NCBI RefSeq assembly: GCF_004217555.1 | Contig: NZ_SHKW01000001.1 | Coordinates: 2,418,001 to 2,482,000, forward strand | Reading direction: 5' to 3' | Origin: Edaphobacter modestus | GTDB lineage: Bacteria; Acidobacteriota; Terriglobia; Terriglobales; Acidobacteriaceae | DNA: 64,000 bases | Shown here: in pieces, positions 33,698 through 42,899 of the stretch | Layout of the letters: every line of letters begins with the position of its first letter | Position numbering within the stretch: position 1 is the stretch's first letter | Translations under genes and position numbers: made by a program | The notes under the pieces: model-generated | Told to the model about the DNA's origin: nothing | Databases searched by the model: none | Seen by the model: only the letters and a program-made list of their open reading frames with translations

Positions 33698-34597
33698 ATG
33701 GGTCAGCCGGCTCGCTCCTCTCTCACTCCGATTCTCTTCGCTATTTTGTTGCTTTTCAGCGCAAACGGATTTGCGCAGAAGACGCTGAGCCACGAGGAGG
33801 CTCGCGCGCTCGATCATCAAAATCCAATATGGGAGTCCATTAGGTCTCATCTTCCCGATCCTGTTTCCGCTTCTGCAGCAAAGCTGGAATCGGCGGCGGA
33901 CATTCTGCGCGCCCGACGATTTCTCGAAGACGCAATGGATTTTTACGGATTCGCCCTGGAACGTGGCGGAGAGCCCGTTCGCCTGTTGAACAAGATGGGC
34001 GTAACGCAGATGGAGCTTCGAAATATGGTCGCGGCACGAGGGTACTTCCAACGCGCGGTCAAGATTAACAAGAAGAGCTCAGAAGGGTGGAACAACCTTG
34101 GGGTAATCGAATATCTCCATGGACAGTACGATCGCGCCATCGGCTACTACAAGCGGGCGAGCAAACTGGATAAAACCTCGGCAACCTATCACTCCAATAT
34201 GGGAACAGCTCTCTTTGAGAAGAAGGACTTCTCCCGTGCCCGGAAAGAATATGACATTGCGCTGAAGCTAGACCCGGAGATGTTGCAGCATCATGGCACA
34301 CTGGGCGTCACCACGCGGATGCTCTCACCCGAAGATCACGCGCGGTACTGCTTCGAACTTGCGCGCCTTTATGCGCAGCGAGGCGACGAACCGACGATGA
34401 TGCACTATCTGACAACCGCCAGCGAGGCGGGATTCGACATCATGAGCGCGATGAATACCGACTCCGTGTTTGCGGAATACCGCAAGGATCCGCGAATTCT
34501 CCTGATCGTGAAGAACGGTAAGGAGCTACGCAGCAAGGCTACGAATATTGCGGAAGGGGCAACTCCGCCACCCCCGCTGCCATCGGAAAAACACTGA
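33698..34597 (+). CDS. Secreted TPR-repeat protein
   Basis: 299 residues from ATG 33698, with GGAGG upstream and a signal peptide ('LTPILFAILLLFSANGFAQ'). TPR units run from about residue 50 to 205 ('RARRFLEDAMDFYGFALERGG', 'AARGYFQRAVKINKKS', 'LGVIEYLHGQYDRAIGYYKRAS', 'MGTALFEKKDFSRARKEYDIALKLDP'), then a helical tail. It is the last gene of the DUF5666-Oar-VWFA cassette and might be a periplasmic adaptor, but this is inference. A TTGACA at 33644 could be a private promoter. Confidence 0.83.
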   Translation: MGQPARSSLTPILFAILLLFSANGFAQKTLSHEEARALDHQNPIWESIRSHLPDPVSASAAKLESAADILRARRFLEDAMDFYGFALERGGEPVRLLNKMGVTQMELRNMVAARGYFQRAVKINKKSSEGWNNLGVIEYLHGQYDRAIGYYKRASKLDKTSATYHSNMGTALFEKKDFSRARKEYDIALKLDPEMLQHHGTLGVTTRMLSPEDHARYCFELARLYAQRGDEPTMMHYLTTASEAGFDIMSAMNTDSVFAEYRKDPRILLIVKNGKELRSKATNIAEGATPPPPLPSEKH

Positions 34598-34607
34598 TTG
34601 ACTCGCT

Positions 34608-34790
34608 CTATTTATAGGGACAGTGACGACAGTTTGAGTTGCAGCAATAACCGCGTTTGAGATGGTAAGCGGCGGTAAAGACCAGGTAAGGGCCTTCATA
34701 GTAGAAGTCTTCCTCAGCGAGAGACTGCCTCTCATCTGAAGCATCTTCAGAAGGTCGGTCGTTCCCTTGTTCTGCTTTACGATTCGACAT
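34608..34790 (-). CDS. DUF5522 small Cys-rich protein
   Basis: 60 residues, starting inside the last codons of the lhr-like gene (overlap about 14 bases), so the two are coupled. The C-terminal signature 'YYEGPYLVFTAAYHLKRGYCCNSNCRHCPY' (read in two pieces) with a C-C-x3-C-x2-C cluster is typical of DUF5522 proteins and suggests a metal site. Function unknown. It ends 11 bases from the convergent TPR gene. Confidence 0.8.
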   Translation of the reverse strand: MSNRKAEQGNDRPSEDASDERQSLAEEDFYYEGPYLVFTAAYHLKRGYCCNSNCRHCPYK

Positions 34791-37700
34791 GGCTAAAAAG
34801 TGACGCGTTCGCCGCGACTGGTTCTAATACCAGAAACGGTGGCGCAACAGATTCGCTCGAAATCGTCTCAACAGCCGAAGAATCTTCACCAACGAGTCTT
34901 CCGTTCCGGTAACGAACCTCTTTGCCTGGGATCGAGGGAATGCGCTCTCCCGGTAACACGATCCCCGCAAGGTTGATGGGGTCGGCCCCGGCAACGGTGA
35001 TGACGGCCTCGCAGTCGCGGGAACGCGAGGCACGCAGAGAGTCGGCCGCCTCGGGGAGCGCGTACTGTTCCCCGCCGAAGCCTGTGACAAAGCGGCCGCC
35101 GCGTATCTCCCCACGTGCTTCAAGACGACGAAGAATTCCAACCAACTCGCGCCACTTCGGAGCGTTGGACTCACGCACCAGAAGATCGCGAAATACGACG
35201 CCGTAGCGGAGGAGCAACATGCGCGCATAGGATGCGAGCGCTTCGTCGTTGCGTCTTGCCTGCTCGATGGCGCTGGGAGCGGCGTGAACGGCCTCGTTGA
35301 GCAGAGACCATCGGCCCGCGGTGGATCGCACTGGACGACGTGTCGAAACAGAAGTGGAAGCGGGCTTACGGCGCGGGTCCATCATGGCGCGAAGCTGATC
35401 GAAGCCGTCAGCGGAGGCAAGCCCCGCGGTTACAAGCTCCCACAGCGCCAACTGGGTGGCCTGGCGGGAGAGACCGAGAATTCGTCCGATATCGTTTGCA
35501 AAACAAGCCCCGCGCTGCTCGAGCAGGGCGCGCACTTGCAGTGCCTCGGCGCTGAGTGCCTGGCTAAGGCGCGACTCCTCGACACGCTCGCGGGCGAGAG
35601 CATGCGGAAGCCACTCTGCCGACTCGCGGATGTAGAAGGTGATCGGAGCTGCATTCGTGGGGATGACTCGACGCGGACCACTGCTCTCCGCATTGGACCA
35701 GGCCGGATGCGGAGAGATTCGGCCCCACCCTACAGCCCCCGACAGACACAGCGAATCGAGCCAGCGAACGTCGTAGTTCGCCACCCGAGCCGGAAGCAGC
35801 GTGCGTTCCCACTCAATCGCCGGTGCTTCAAAGCCTTCGAGCTGATGCAACACTTCGAGAACGCCCTCTTCCCCGCTGAGCTGCGTCTGCGGCGCGAGAT
35901 GTTGCCAACCGAGAAGCCAGCGCATGAAGACCGCGGGCGAGACAGGCTCGATCTGCTTTCGCAGAGCATGAAGGGTTCTGCGATGAATCCGCTGCAGGAT
36001 GCGGCGCTCGCACCATTCGATGTCGTGATCATGCGAAGGCTTGTGGCGCTCGAAGATGCCGCGCATCAACAGGCCCTGCATCTCCATCGCGAGAAAGACC
36101 TGGAAGACATCGGAGGCACAAAGGCCGAGGCGTTCCGCAAAGGCGTTCGCGGTCGTCGGACCCAATAGCTGTACCCAGCCCTGAACGCACTGGCGAAGGG
36201 CCTGATCTTTGGTAACGGATTCCGTCTCATCCTTCCAGAGCGCGGCCAGATGTGCCATTCGTTCGGCTGAGGCCCAACAGGCGATTCCGTTGCATTCCAC
36301 TGCCTGGACCCGTCCGGCGCCAAGGAGGCGATCATAGAAGACCGGCCAGTCGCGCGCTTCCTTCCTGCCGACGAAGAAATCCAGAGGCAGAGCAATGAGC
36401 GAATGCAGCAGGTCGTGAAGCTCATGCTCGTCGCGTATATCTGGCCAGCATTCACGGCGAATCTCGTCGATGGCTTCGGGATCCAAACGACCAGCCTCCT
36501 CCATCACACTCGCGGGCAGCGTGCGCGAAAGAGAGACGGCGCGTGCGCGGCGTTCTTCAAGGCCAGCCTCATCGAGAAAGGCATAAGGATTTGCATTGAG
36601 CAGTTCGTGCGCGAACTGCGACGGCACCGGCGTATCGACTGCGAGGCAACGGATGCTTCCATCCTTGATGCCGCGAAGGACTTCAATCAGGCCTTCGAGG
36701 TCCATGGCCTCGCCCAGAACGTCCTTCATCACCTCATCGACGAGCGGATGATCGGGAATCTGGATATCGCCTTCGATATTTTCAAAGCACGCAGCGGCTT
36801 GAGGAAATACGCTGGCGAGCAAGTCCTCTGAACGCATGCGCTGAATCTGTGGAGCAACTCGCTTCCCCTTCGAGAAACGCAGAAGCTGCAGGCTGCGATT
36901 CGCCGCCCAGCGCCATCGCGTCTTGAAGATCGGCGATGCCAGGGAAGCCTGCTCGAGCAGCTCCTTGGCCGTGTGCTCGGTGAGGAACTGGAAGACATCG
37001 GCGAGCGGAAAGCTGTGCTGCTCGGCGAGCGAGATGTTGATGCCGTTGTCCGTCGCGGCGGCTTGCAGCTCGAAGTTGAAGCCGCGGCAGAAGCGCTTGC
37101 GCAATGCGAGGCCCCAGGCCTTGTTGATGCGACCGCCGAATGGTGCGTGCAGGATGAGCTGCATCCCGCCGCCTTCATCGAAGAAACGCTCGGCGATGAT
37201 CGTCGTCTTCGACGGAACAGAGCCCAGGACAGCGCGTCCGGTCACAACGTATTCGATCAGTTGCTGGGCTCCGCCAGCGCACAGACCGCAGTGCTCCATC
37301 AGCCATGCCGTCGCGGCCGCAACCTCAGGATCAACAGGAGAGATGTGTCCGGGAACAACCTTCGCCGTGAGGGCAGAGATCTGTTCGCGCAGCTCGCCTA
37401 CTCCGGTTGAGAGCACTGCCGTCCGCTGCGGCGCCTCACCCTCCCAGAAAGGAAGGCTCGGCGGAGCGCCATGAGCATCCTCCACGAGCACGCGACCGGC
37501 GGCTTCGATGCGCTGGATGCGCCAGCTCGTATTTCCAAGAAGAACGACGTCGCCGGGAGAAGAATCGACGGCAAAATGTTCGTCAAGCGTTGCGATTTGC
37601 ACACCCTCGGGCTGAAGCACAACCGAGTAGAGATTTGTCTCGGGAATCGCACCTCCGTTCGAGATGGCGATCATGCGAGCCCCACGACGTGGATGGAGCT

Positions 37701-39207
37701 GACCATGAATGCCATCGCGCAACAGATAGGCGCCATAGCGTCCGCGGCTGGATTCGATTCCCGATGCAAGCAGGGCGACAATCTCATCGAAGCGCGCACG
37801 CGTCAGATCGCGGTAGGGCCATGCTCGCGTAAGCATGGTGTAGAGACCATTCTCGTCCCAGGGCTCCGCTCCACAGGCGGCAACGATCTGCTGCATAAGC
37901 ACGTCGATCGGCTGCGGTGGGATCTCCAGTTGATCGAGCAGACCGGCGCGCATGGAGCGAACGAGCGCCGCCTGCTCCATCAGATCGTCGCGCGTCGTCG
38001 CGAAGAAGCGGCCCTTGGGAATCGCTCCACGCCAGTGGCCGGCGCGCCCGATGCGCTGCATGCCGACGGCGACCGAACGTGTGGTGGCGATCTGGCAGAC
38101 GAGATCGACGTCACCGATGTCGATGCCGAGTTCCAGCGATGCCGTCGCGATGAGGATCTTAATCTGACCGCTCTTCAGCCGCTGCTCCGCATCGAGGCGA
38201 AGCGTTCTCGAGAGCGACCCGTGGTGCGCGGCGACGTTCTCCGGTCCTAGCCGTTCCGCCAGCGAGAACGCGATCTTTTCCACCAGGCGCCGGGTGTTGA
38301 CGAAGACCAGCGTGGAGCGATGCGTGTGGGTGTAGGCAGCGAGCTTGTCGAAGATCTCTTCCCACATCTTTGTGGTGAGAACGGCGCTCAGCTCATCGGA
38401 GGGAACCTCGATCGCAAGGTCCAGCTCGCGTCGCTGACCGACCTGTACGATCGTTGCGCGCGGTCGTTCGGGGTGAACGCCGGTAAGAAAATCCGCAACC
38501 AGCTCGATAGGATTTTGCGTGGCGGACAGTCCGATGCGTTGTGGCGCCTCCGCTAACCCTGTGAGGAATGCGCCAGGCGAAAGCCGATTCTCGCCACGCA
38601 CGAGAGCATCGAGCCGCTCGATCGACAGAGACAGATGGGCGCCACGCTTGTCATCGGCCACCGCGTGAATCTCGTCAACGATGACAGTACGGACACGACG
38701 CAGGTGCTCGCGCGACTTGCCCGCGGTGAGCAAGATATAGAGCGACTCCGGCGTGGTGACCAGGATATGCGGTGGATTGCGCAGCATCGCAGCGCGCTCT
38801 TTGGGAAGCGTATCTCCCGTACGAACGCCGGTGCGAATCTCCGTCGATAGATAGCCGCGCTCTAGCGCAAGCTGCTGAATCTCACGCAGCGGTTGATCGA
38901 GGTTCTTCTGCACATCGTTGGAAAGCGCCTTCAAAGGGCTGACATAGACGACCTGCGTCGCCGGAGCGAGCGATCCGGCAATGGCTTCGCGCAGCAGCTT
39001 ATCGATGCAGACCAGAAACGCCGCGAGGGTCTTTCCGCTGCCAGTGGGAGCTGAGATCAGCGTCGCATTGCCAGCGACTATGCTAGGCCAGCCCTCCTCC
39101 TGTGGTTCGGTCGGTGAACCGAACCGGCGCAGGAACCACTCAGCCGTAACGGGGTGTGCCCACGCAAGCGAGATCGGGATTTCAATGGCTTCGTCGGTCG
39201 CGGGCAT
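34777..39207 (-). CDS. Lhr-like ATP-dependent helicase (DEAD/DEAH)
   Basis: Very large SF2 helicase, 1476 residues from ATG 39207, matching the long Lhr proteins involved in DNA repair. Motifs in order: Q-like 'PTEPQEEGWPSI', Walker A 'SAPTGSGKT' (52-60), 'YVSPLKALSNDVQ' motif Ia, 'TTPESLYILLT', DEIH box 'VIVDEIHAVADDKRG', motif III 'GLSATQNP', 'VNTRRLVEKIAFSLAERLG', 'HHGSLSRTLRLDAEQRLKSG' and 'QRIGRAGH'. The Lhr core continues ('NGGAIPETNLYSV', 'VLLGNTSWRIQRIE'), then the long C-terminal region typical of full-length Lhr, with winged-helix parts. It overlaps the DUF5522 gene and follows kdsC by 88 bases. Confidence 0.93.
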   Translation of the reverse strand: MPATDEAIEIPISLAWAHPVTAEWFLRRFGSPTEPQEEGWPSIVAGNATLISAPTGSGKTLAAFLVCIDKLLREAIAGSLAPATQVVYVSPLKALSNDVQKNLDQPLREIQQLALERGYLSTEIRTGVRTGDTLPKERAAMLRNPPHILVTTPESLYILLTAGKSREHLRRVRTVIVDEIHAVADDKRGAHLSLSIERLDALVRGENRLSPGAFLTGLAEAPQRIGLSATQNPIELVADFLTGVHPERPRATIVQVGQRRELDLAIEVPSDELSAVLTTKMWEEIFDKLAAYTHTHRSTLVFVNTRRLVEKIAFSLAERLGPENVAAHHGSLSRTLRLDAEQRLKSGQIKILIATASLELGIDIGDVDLVCQIATTRSVAVGMQRIGRAGHWRGAIPKGRFFATTRDDLMEQAALVRSMRAGLLDQLEIPPQPIDVLMQQIVAACGAEPWDENGLYTMLTRAWPYRDLTRARFDEIVALLASGIESSRGRYGAYLLRDGIHGQLHPRRGARMIAISNGGAIPETNLYSVVLQPEGVQIATLDEHFAVDSSPGDVVLLGNTSWRIQRIEAAGRVLVEDAHGAPPSLPFWEGEAPQRTAVLSTGVGELREQISALTAKVVPGHISPVDPEVAAATAWLMEHCGLCAGGAQQLIEYVVTGRAVLGSVPSKTTIIAERFFDEGGGMQLILHAPFGGRINKAWGLALRKRFCRGFNFELQAAATDNGINISLAEQHSFPLADVFQFLTEHTAKELLEQASLASPIFKTRWRWAANRSLQLLRFSKGKRVAPQIQRMRSEDLLASVFPQAAACFENIEGDIQIPDHPLVDEVMKDVLGEAMDLEGLIEVLRGIKDGSIRCLAVDTPVPSQFAHELLNANPYAFLDEAGLEERRARAVSLSRTLPASVMEEAGRLDPEAIDEIRRECWPDIRDEHELHDLLHSLIALPLDFFVGRKEARDWPVFYDRLLGAGRVQAVECNGIACWASAERMAHLAALWKDETESVTKDQALRQCVQGWVQLLGPTTANAFAERLGLCASDVFQVFLAMEMQGLLMRGIFERHKPSHDHDIEWCERRILQRIHRRTLHALRKQIEPVSPAVFMRWLLGWQHLAPQTQLSGEEGVLEVLHQLEGFEAPAIEWERTLLPARVANYDVRWLDSLCLSGAVGWGRISPHPAWSNAESSGPRRVIPTNAAPITFYIRESAEWLPHALARERVEESRLSQALSAEALQVRALLEQRGACFANDIGRILGLSRQATQLALWELVTAGLASADGFDQLRAMMDPRRKPASTSVSTRRPVRSTAGRWSLLNEAVHAAPSAIEQARRNDEALASYARMLLLRYGVVFRDLLVRESNAPKWRELVGILRRLEARGEIRGGRFVTGFGGEQYALPEAADSLRASRSRDCEAVITVAGADPINLAGIVLPGERIPSIPGKEVRYRNGRLVGEDSSAVETISSESVAPPFLVLEPVAANASLFSHVES

Positions 39208-39295
39208 GCGTTATTTTAGCGCGACCCTGTTCGATCTTTGTTCGCCCAGCCCTGTGCCACAAAGGGCGTCGCCCAAATTCCAGATTCGGCGCGAC

Positions 39296-39877
39296 TTACA
39301 TATTCCCGACGCCCACATCGGCGACTTCGGCCGCCTGATTATCCTCATCGAGATACTGCTCGATAACCCTGCCGAGGCTGCCCTGGACGGAGAGGATGAA
39401 GTCGATCGCGTCGCGTCCGGCTCCCTGGCCGCCAGCATTGGGCGTGATGTAGTGCGCCACATCCTTCACCTGCTGACGAGCATTCGCGGTGGCGATGGAA
39501 AGGCCGCATTGGCGCATGACGGGAAGATCAATGATGTCGTCCCCCACATAGGCGAGTTCGTCGATGGAGTAGCCAGTCTTTTCCAGAATCTCTCGAATGG
39601 CGTTCATCTTGTGCGCCTGGCCCTGGTAAACGAACTCGAGCTTCAGGTCGCGTGCGCGAATCGCTACCGTCTGCGAATTGCGCTTGGTGATGATGCCGAT
39701 TCGCAGGCCTCCGAGACGTCCCAGCGTAATCCCCAGGCCATCGTGCGCGGCAAATCCCTTCGACTCGATGCCCTTTCCATCGGGACCGGGAATGACGAAG
39801 ATCTGTCCGTCAGTAAGAACTCCGTCTACATCGAAGATGAGAACTTTGATCTTTTGAGCACGTGCTTCAGCAGTCAT
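39296..39877 (-). CDS. kdsC: 3-deoxy-D-manno-octulosonate 8-phosphate phosphatase KdsC
   Basis: HAD-superfamily enzyme releasing phosphate from Kdo-8-P in LPS biosynthesis. 193 residues from ATG 39877. 'IFDVDGVLTDGQIF' (Asp16, Asp18) is motif I; 'GIITKRNSQTVAIRARDL' is motif II; 'AYVGDDIIDLPVM' is motif III. The domain has no large cap, as in KdsC tetramers. The Asp-rich C-terminal tail ('YLDEDNQAAEVADVGVG') is not part of the core. Its product feeds WaaA at 11.8 kb. Confidence 0.93.
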   Translation of the reverse strand: MTAEARAQKIKVLIFDVDGVLTDGQIFVIPGPDGKGIESKGFAAHDGLGITLGRLGGLRIGIITKRNSQTVAIRARDLKLEFVYQGQAHKMNAIREILEKTGYSIDELAYVGDDIIDLPVMRQCGLSIATANARQQVKDVAHYITPNAGGQGAGRDAIDFILSVQGSLGRVIEQYLDEDNQAAEVADVGVGNM

Positions 39878-39937
39878 TCCCTGATGATAGCGTGGCTGGC
39901 TGTGCAGGGAGACGGAGTCGCTTCCTGCACAGGAATC

Positions 39938-40236
39938 TCACCGCCAGCGACCTTCCCCCCAGACCCACCCGTGCCCAGTCTCCCGCCAGTGGCCGGGATA
40001 CCAGCGATATCCCACATGGAGAGGCCGCAAGTACGCTCCGGGAACCCAGACATAGCTGCCCCGTGCCAGCGATAGTACCCACCACGCCAGGCCCAATTCG
40101 GGTGCACTGCAGGTACGGGAGGAATCGCCTCAGGGGGCGGAGGCGGTGGCGCCATCCGAGGTGGAGGAGGCTGAGCATGCGCGGTAGCAACGGCAAGAAC
40201 AAGAGCGCAGGCTGCAACGGACAAGAATTTCTCCAT
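39938..40236 (-). pseudogene. YXWGXW-type secreted protein, frameshifted
   Basis: ATG 40236 gives a signal peptide ('MEKFLSVAACALVLAVATAHAQ') then a Pro-rich segment and 'NWAWRGGYYRWHG'. There the frame is lost: continuing in the same frame gives low-quality sequence, but the +1-shifted frame reads 'YVWVPGAYL', 'GYRWYPGHWRE' and 'GHGWVWGEGRWR' and stops at 39938. This is the expected Trp/Gly/Tyr repeat family. The break is at a G run (four G on the minus strand, 40059-40062); five would restore the frame. It is either a natural slip or a sequencing error. The unshifted frame runs into kdsC. Confidence 0.75.
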
Positions 40237-40321
40237 CGCGCCTATCGTCTCCTACGGCTCGAACCCGCGTCATGAAGATAGGACGCGATACATCCGCATG
40301 AGTTGCAGATTCTCCCGTTCC

Positions 40322-40561
40322 TCAGCGATGGCCGCGATCCTTCGACATAAACCGGTGCGAACAGTCGAGACACTTCCAAGGGAAATAGCCAAAGCGAACC
40401 CAGAAGAGTCTCTGAAGCAGGCTTCTCCGATGGGCTCGCACTGTGCGGTAGTTTCCGCAATGTTTACACACTACGGGAGAGAAAGGAGAGGGACGTCGAG
40501 TTTGAAGCGGAACGTTGGCATCTGGAGCGGTTCCTTCGAGAGAAGGGATTTCTGTGGACAT
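40322..40561 (-). CDS. Small zinc-ribbon-like protein, hypothetical
   Basis: 79 residues. It carries two CxxC pairs, 'VCKHCGNYRTVRAHR' and 'KCLDCSHRFM', separated by about 25 residues with an aromatic/basic segment between ('RSLLQRLFWVRFGYFPW'), the pattern of a small zinc-binding domain. The N-terminus is variable and its ribosome site weak, so the start is uncertain. No named family is known to me. Confidence 0.55.
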   Translation of the reverse strand: MSTEIPSLEGTAPDANVPLQTRRPSPFSPVVCKHCGNYRTVRAHRRSLLQRLFWVRFGYFPWKCLDCSHRFMSKDRGHR

Positions 40562-40737
40562 TACAGGTCTAACCCCGGGGGAGGTAAAAATGGAGATAAG
40601 TCTCGGTAAAGATTTTTAGCATAACAGCCATGCCCTCGAACAGGGCCACGCTGCAAGAGACCAGATTTTTACATCAAGTGTATCCGACAAAGTTGAAACC
40701 GATGTGCCTGGGTGATTCGTCGTGGTTTGATAGCAGG

Positions 40738-41454
40738 ATGAGGAAAGTTCTACTGAGTTGGAGCGGCGGAAAAGACTCCGCGTGGAGCCTGCACGTGCTC
40801 AGGCAGGCACGGGAGTTTGAGATCTGTGGCTTACTGACGACGGTGAACGAAGAGTTCCGCCGGGTTGCAATTCATGGTTTTCGTGAGGAGTTGCTGGAGA
40901 GGCAGGCAAGCGCGACTGGACTTCCCTTATGGAGAGTGCCGCTCCCATTCCCCTGTTCGAATGAAGAGTACGAGACAAGAATGGCCGTAGTGTGTCGGCG
41001 GGCAGTGCGCGAGGGAGTTCAGGGCATCGTCTTCGGAGATCTGTTTCTGGAGGAGATCCGCGCTTATCGCGAGGCCAAGCTGAAGGGCACCGGCCTCGAA
41101 CCGCTGTTTCCGCTGTGGGGTATCCCCACACACAGTTTGGCTGCGGAGATGATCGCGGGCGGCTTGCGTGCCCGGCTGACCTGCGTCGATCCACGAAAGG
41201 TCCCAGCGGAGCTTGCCGGAGAGGAGTGGAATGCATCGCTCTTGAAAAGGCTGCCCTCGGGGGTAGATCCGTGCGGAGAGAATGGCGAGTTCCACTCCTT
41301 TGCCCACGCCGGACCCATGTTTTCCGAAGATATTCCCATTGTGGCGGGCGAGCGCGTGGAGCGCGATGGCTTCGTCTATGCAGACCTGCTGCCGGCCCTC
41401 TCCGCCGATCGCGGGCATGAGCTACCTCACACTGGAAACGATGTCTTGCGTTAA
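40738..41454 (+). CDS. Dph6-related ATP pyrophosphatase (adenine nucleotide alpha hydrolase)
   Basis: Cytoplasmic PP-loop enzyme of 238 residues from ATG 40738. 'LLSWSGGKDSAWSLHVL' is the ATP-binding PP-loop (S-G-G-K-D-S at 9-14). 'LTTVNEEFRRVAIHGFR', 'GIVFGDLFLEEIRAYREAKL', 'PLFPLWGIPTHSLAAEMI' and 'GENGEFHSFAHAGPMF' match the bacterial Dph6-related group. In eukaryotes Dph6 amidates diphthine; the bacterial homologues must do something else since bacteria lack diphthamide. The frame is open upstream to 40630, but no better start is seen. Confidence 0.87.
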   Translation: MRKVLLSWSGGKDSAWSLHVLRQAREFEICGLLTTVNEEFRRVAIHGFREELLERQASATGLPLWRVPLPFPCSNEEYETRMAVVCRRAVREGVQGIVFGDLFLEEIRAYREAKLKGTGLEPLFPLWGIPTHSLAAEMIAGGLRARLTCVDPRKVPAELAGEEWNASLLKRLPSGVDPCGENGEFHSFAHAGPMFSEDIPIVAGERVERDGFVYADLLPALSADRGHELPHTGNDVLR

Positions 41455-41564
41455 CGCAGGGCCTCGATGCGAAGGAGCGCAGCGCGAGGACCTTCCTCTT
41501 GGTTTGGCCTCCAGCTTTCCCTCGGTGCATATCCACTTCTCGCGACTGCGCACTGGAACACTGG

Positions 41565-42788
41565 TTAGTGCAGAACGACCATGTCCTGATCTTCGGTCTC
41601 GACCACCTGCTGGATAAAGCTCCGCCCCACCAGGAGAACCCCCAGCGCTACCAGGGCCGAGGATGAGAGCAGTGAAACCACGGAACTGGCTCCGAGCATC
41701 CCGATTCCCATGGAGATCAGCGCTCCAGTTCCTGTCTGCAGACAGCCAAGCAGAGCCGAGGCGCGTCCTGCGTGACGGGAATACGGAGCGAGAGCCAGCG
41801 CAGCCGAGTTCGGATAAGTCAATCCGATGCAGGAGAGAAAGACGAAGAACAGGACCATGGTCGCCTTCAGGCCAACGAGGTGGCTGTGCATTCCAACAAA
41901 AAAGACGATGCCGGTAATCACCTGAACTGTCAGGGCGACGAGGAAGATCTGCTGACTGGTGAAGCGCCGCAGAAGGAAGACGTTCAGCTGGTTTCCCCCA
42001 ATGAAGCCCATCACCAGAACAGCGAAGACGATGCCAAAGGCCTTCGTTCCCATATGAAATCCGTCCATGAACAGGATGGGAGATCCAGCGACAAAGGCGA
42101 ACAGTCCGGCAAATGAGAACGCACCCGCGAGCGTATAGGTGAGAAACTGCGGCTCCTTGAAGATGGCCCAGAATCCGCTCACCAACGGTCCGGGACGAAG
42201 CGAGATCGAATGATCCGGCTGATGACCTTCAGGAAGAAATAGAAAGGTCACCGTAAGAATGGCCGAGGCAATCGCGGCCAGGACTGCGAAGATCCATCGC
42301 CATCCCAGAGCAACGATCAGCAGGCTTCCAATCGTTGGCGCAAGCAGCGGAGAGACTCCAATCATGAGAAAGAGGAGAGAAAAGATCTTCGCGCTTTCCT
42401 TCACGGGGAAAAAGTCTCGAACCATCGCGATGGCTCCAACCTGCGCGACGCAGCCACCCAGGGCCTCCATAAACCGCAGGGCGACAAAGGCATGGAGGCT
42501 GTGTGCGGACGCACAGCCGAGAGAACACAGGATGTAAACCGCCAGGCCGATGTAGAGCGGCCGTTTTCTTCCGAAGCGGTCCAGCAGGGGTCCATAGATC
42601 ATCTGGCCCAGGGCGAAGCCTATGAAGTAGGTAGAGAGCGACAGCGAGATCTCGGACGTGGTCGTCTTGTACTCCGCGGCGATCGTGGAGAACGCCGGAA
42701 GATACATATCGACCGCAAAAGGTGTGACGACGCAGAGCGCGCCCAAAAGCACGATGATCCAGTTATTGTGGCGTTTCAGATGCGCCAT
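41565..42788 (-). CDS. Bcr/CflA family multidrug MFS transporter
   Basis: Twelve-helix drug exporter of the major facilitator superfamily, 407 residues from ATG 42788 (alternative ATG at 42899). 'VVTPFAVDMYLPAFSTIAAEY' and the loop motif 'GPLLDRFGRKRPLYIGLA' (motif A) are characteristic of Bcr/CflA, as is 'AMVRDFF' with conserved Arg-Asp. The C-terminus ends 'VVETEDQDMVVLH'. The family exports drugs such as bicyclomycin and chloramphenicol. Confidence 0.92.
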   Translation of the reverse strand: MAHLKRHNNWIIVLLGALCVVTPFAVDMYLPAFSTIAAEYKTTTSEISLSLSTYFIGFALGQMIYGPLLDRFGRKRPLYIGLAVYILCSLGCASAHSLHAFVALRFMEALGGCVAQVGAIAMVRDFFPVKESAKIFSLLFLMIGVSPLLAPTIGSLLIVALGWRWIFAVLAAIASAILTVTFLFLPEGHQPDHSISLRPGPLVSGFWAIFKEPQFLTYTLAGAFSFAGLFAFVAGSPILFMDGFHMGTKAFGIVFAVLVMGFIGGNQLNVFLLRRFTSQQIFLVALTVQVITGIVFFVGMHSHLVGLKATMVLFFVFLSCIGLTYPNSAALALAPYSRHAGRASALLGCLQTGTGALISMGIGMLGASSVVSLLSSSALVALGVLLVGRSFIQQVVETEDQDMVVLH

Positions 42789-42899
42789 CCGAATGGGGTA
42801 CTCCTCAGAGATTCCGTAAAGCGTAATGTCGCCGGGGTTTTGCGAACGCAGGTCGTCGCGGGAAACGATTGACTTGGTAAGGTTGTGTGTTCCGGCCAA

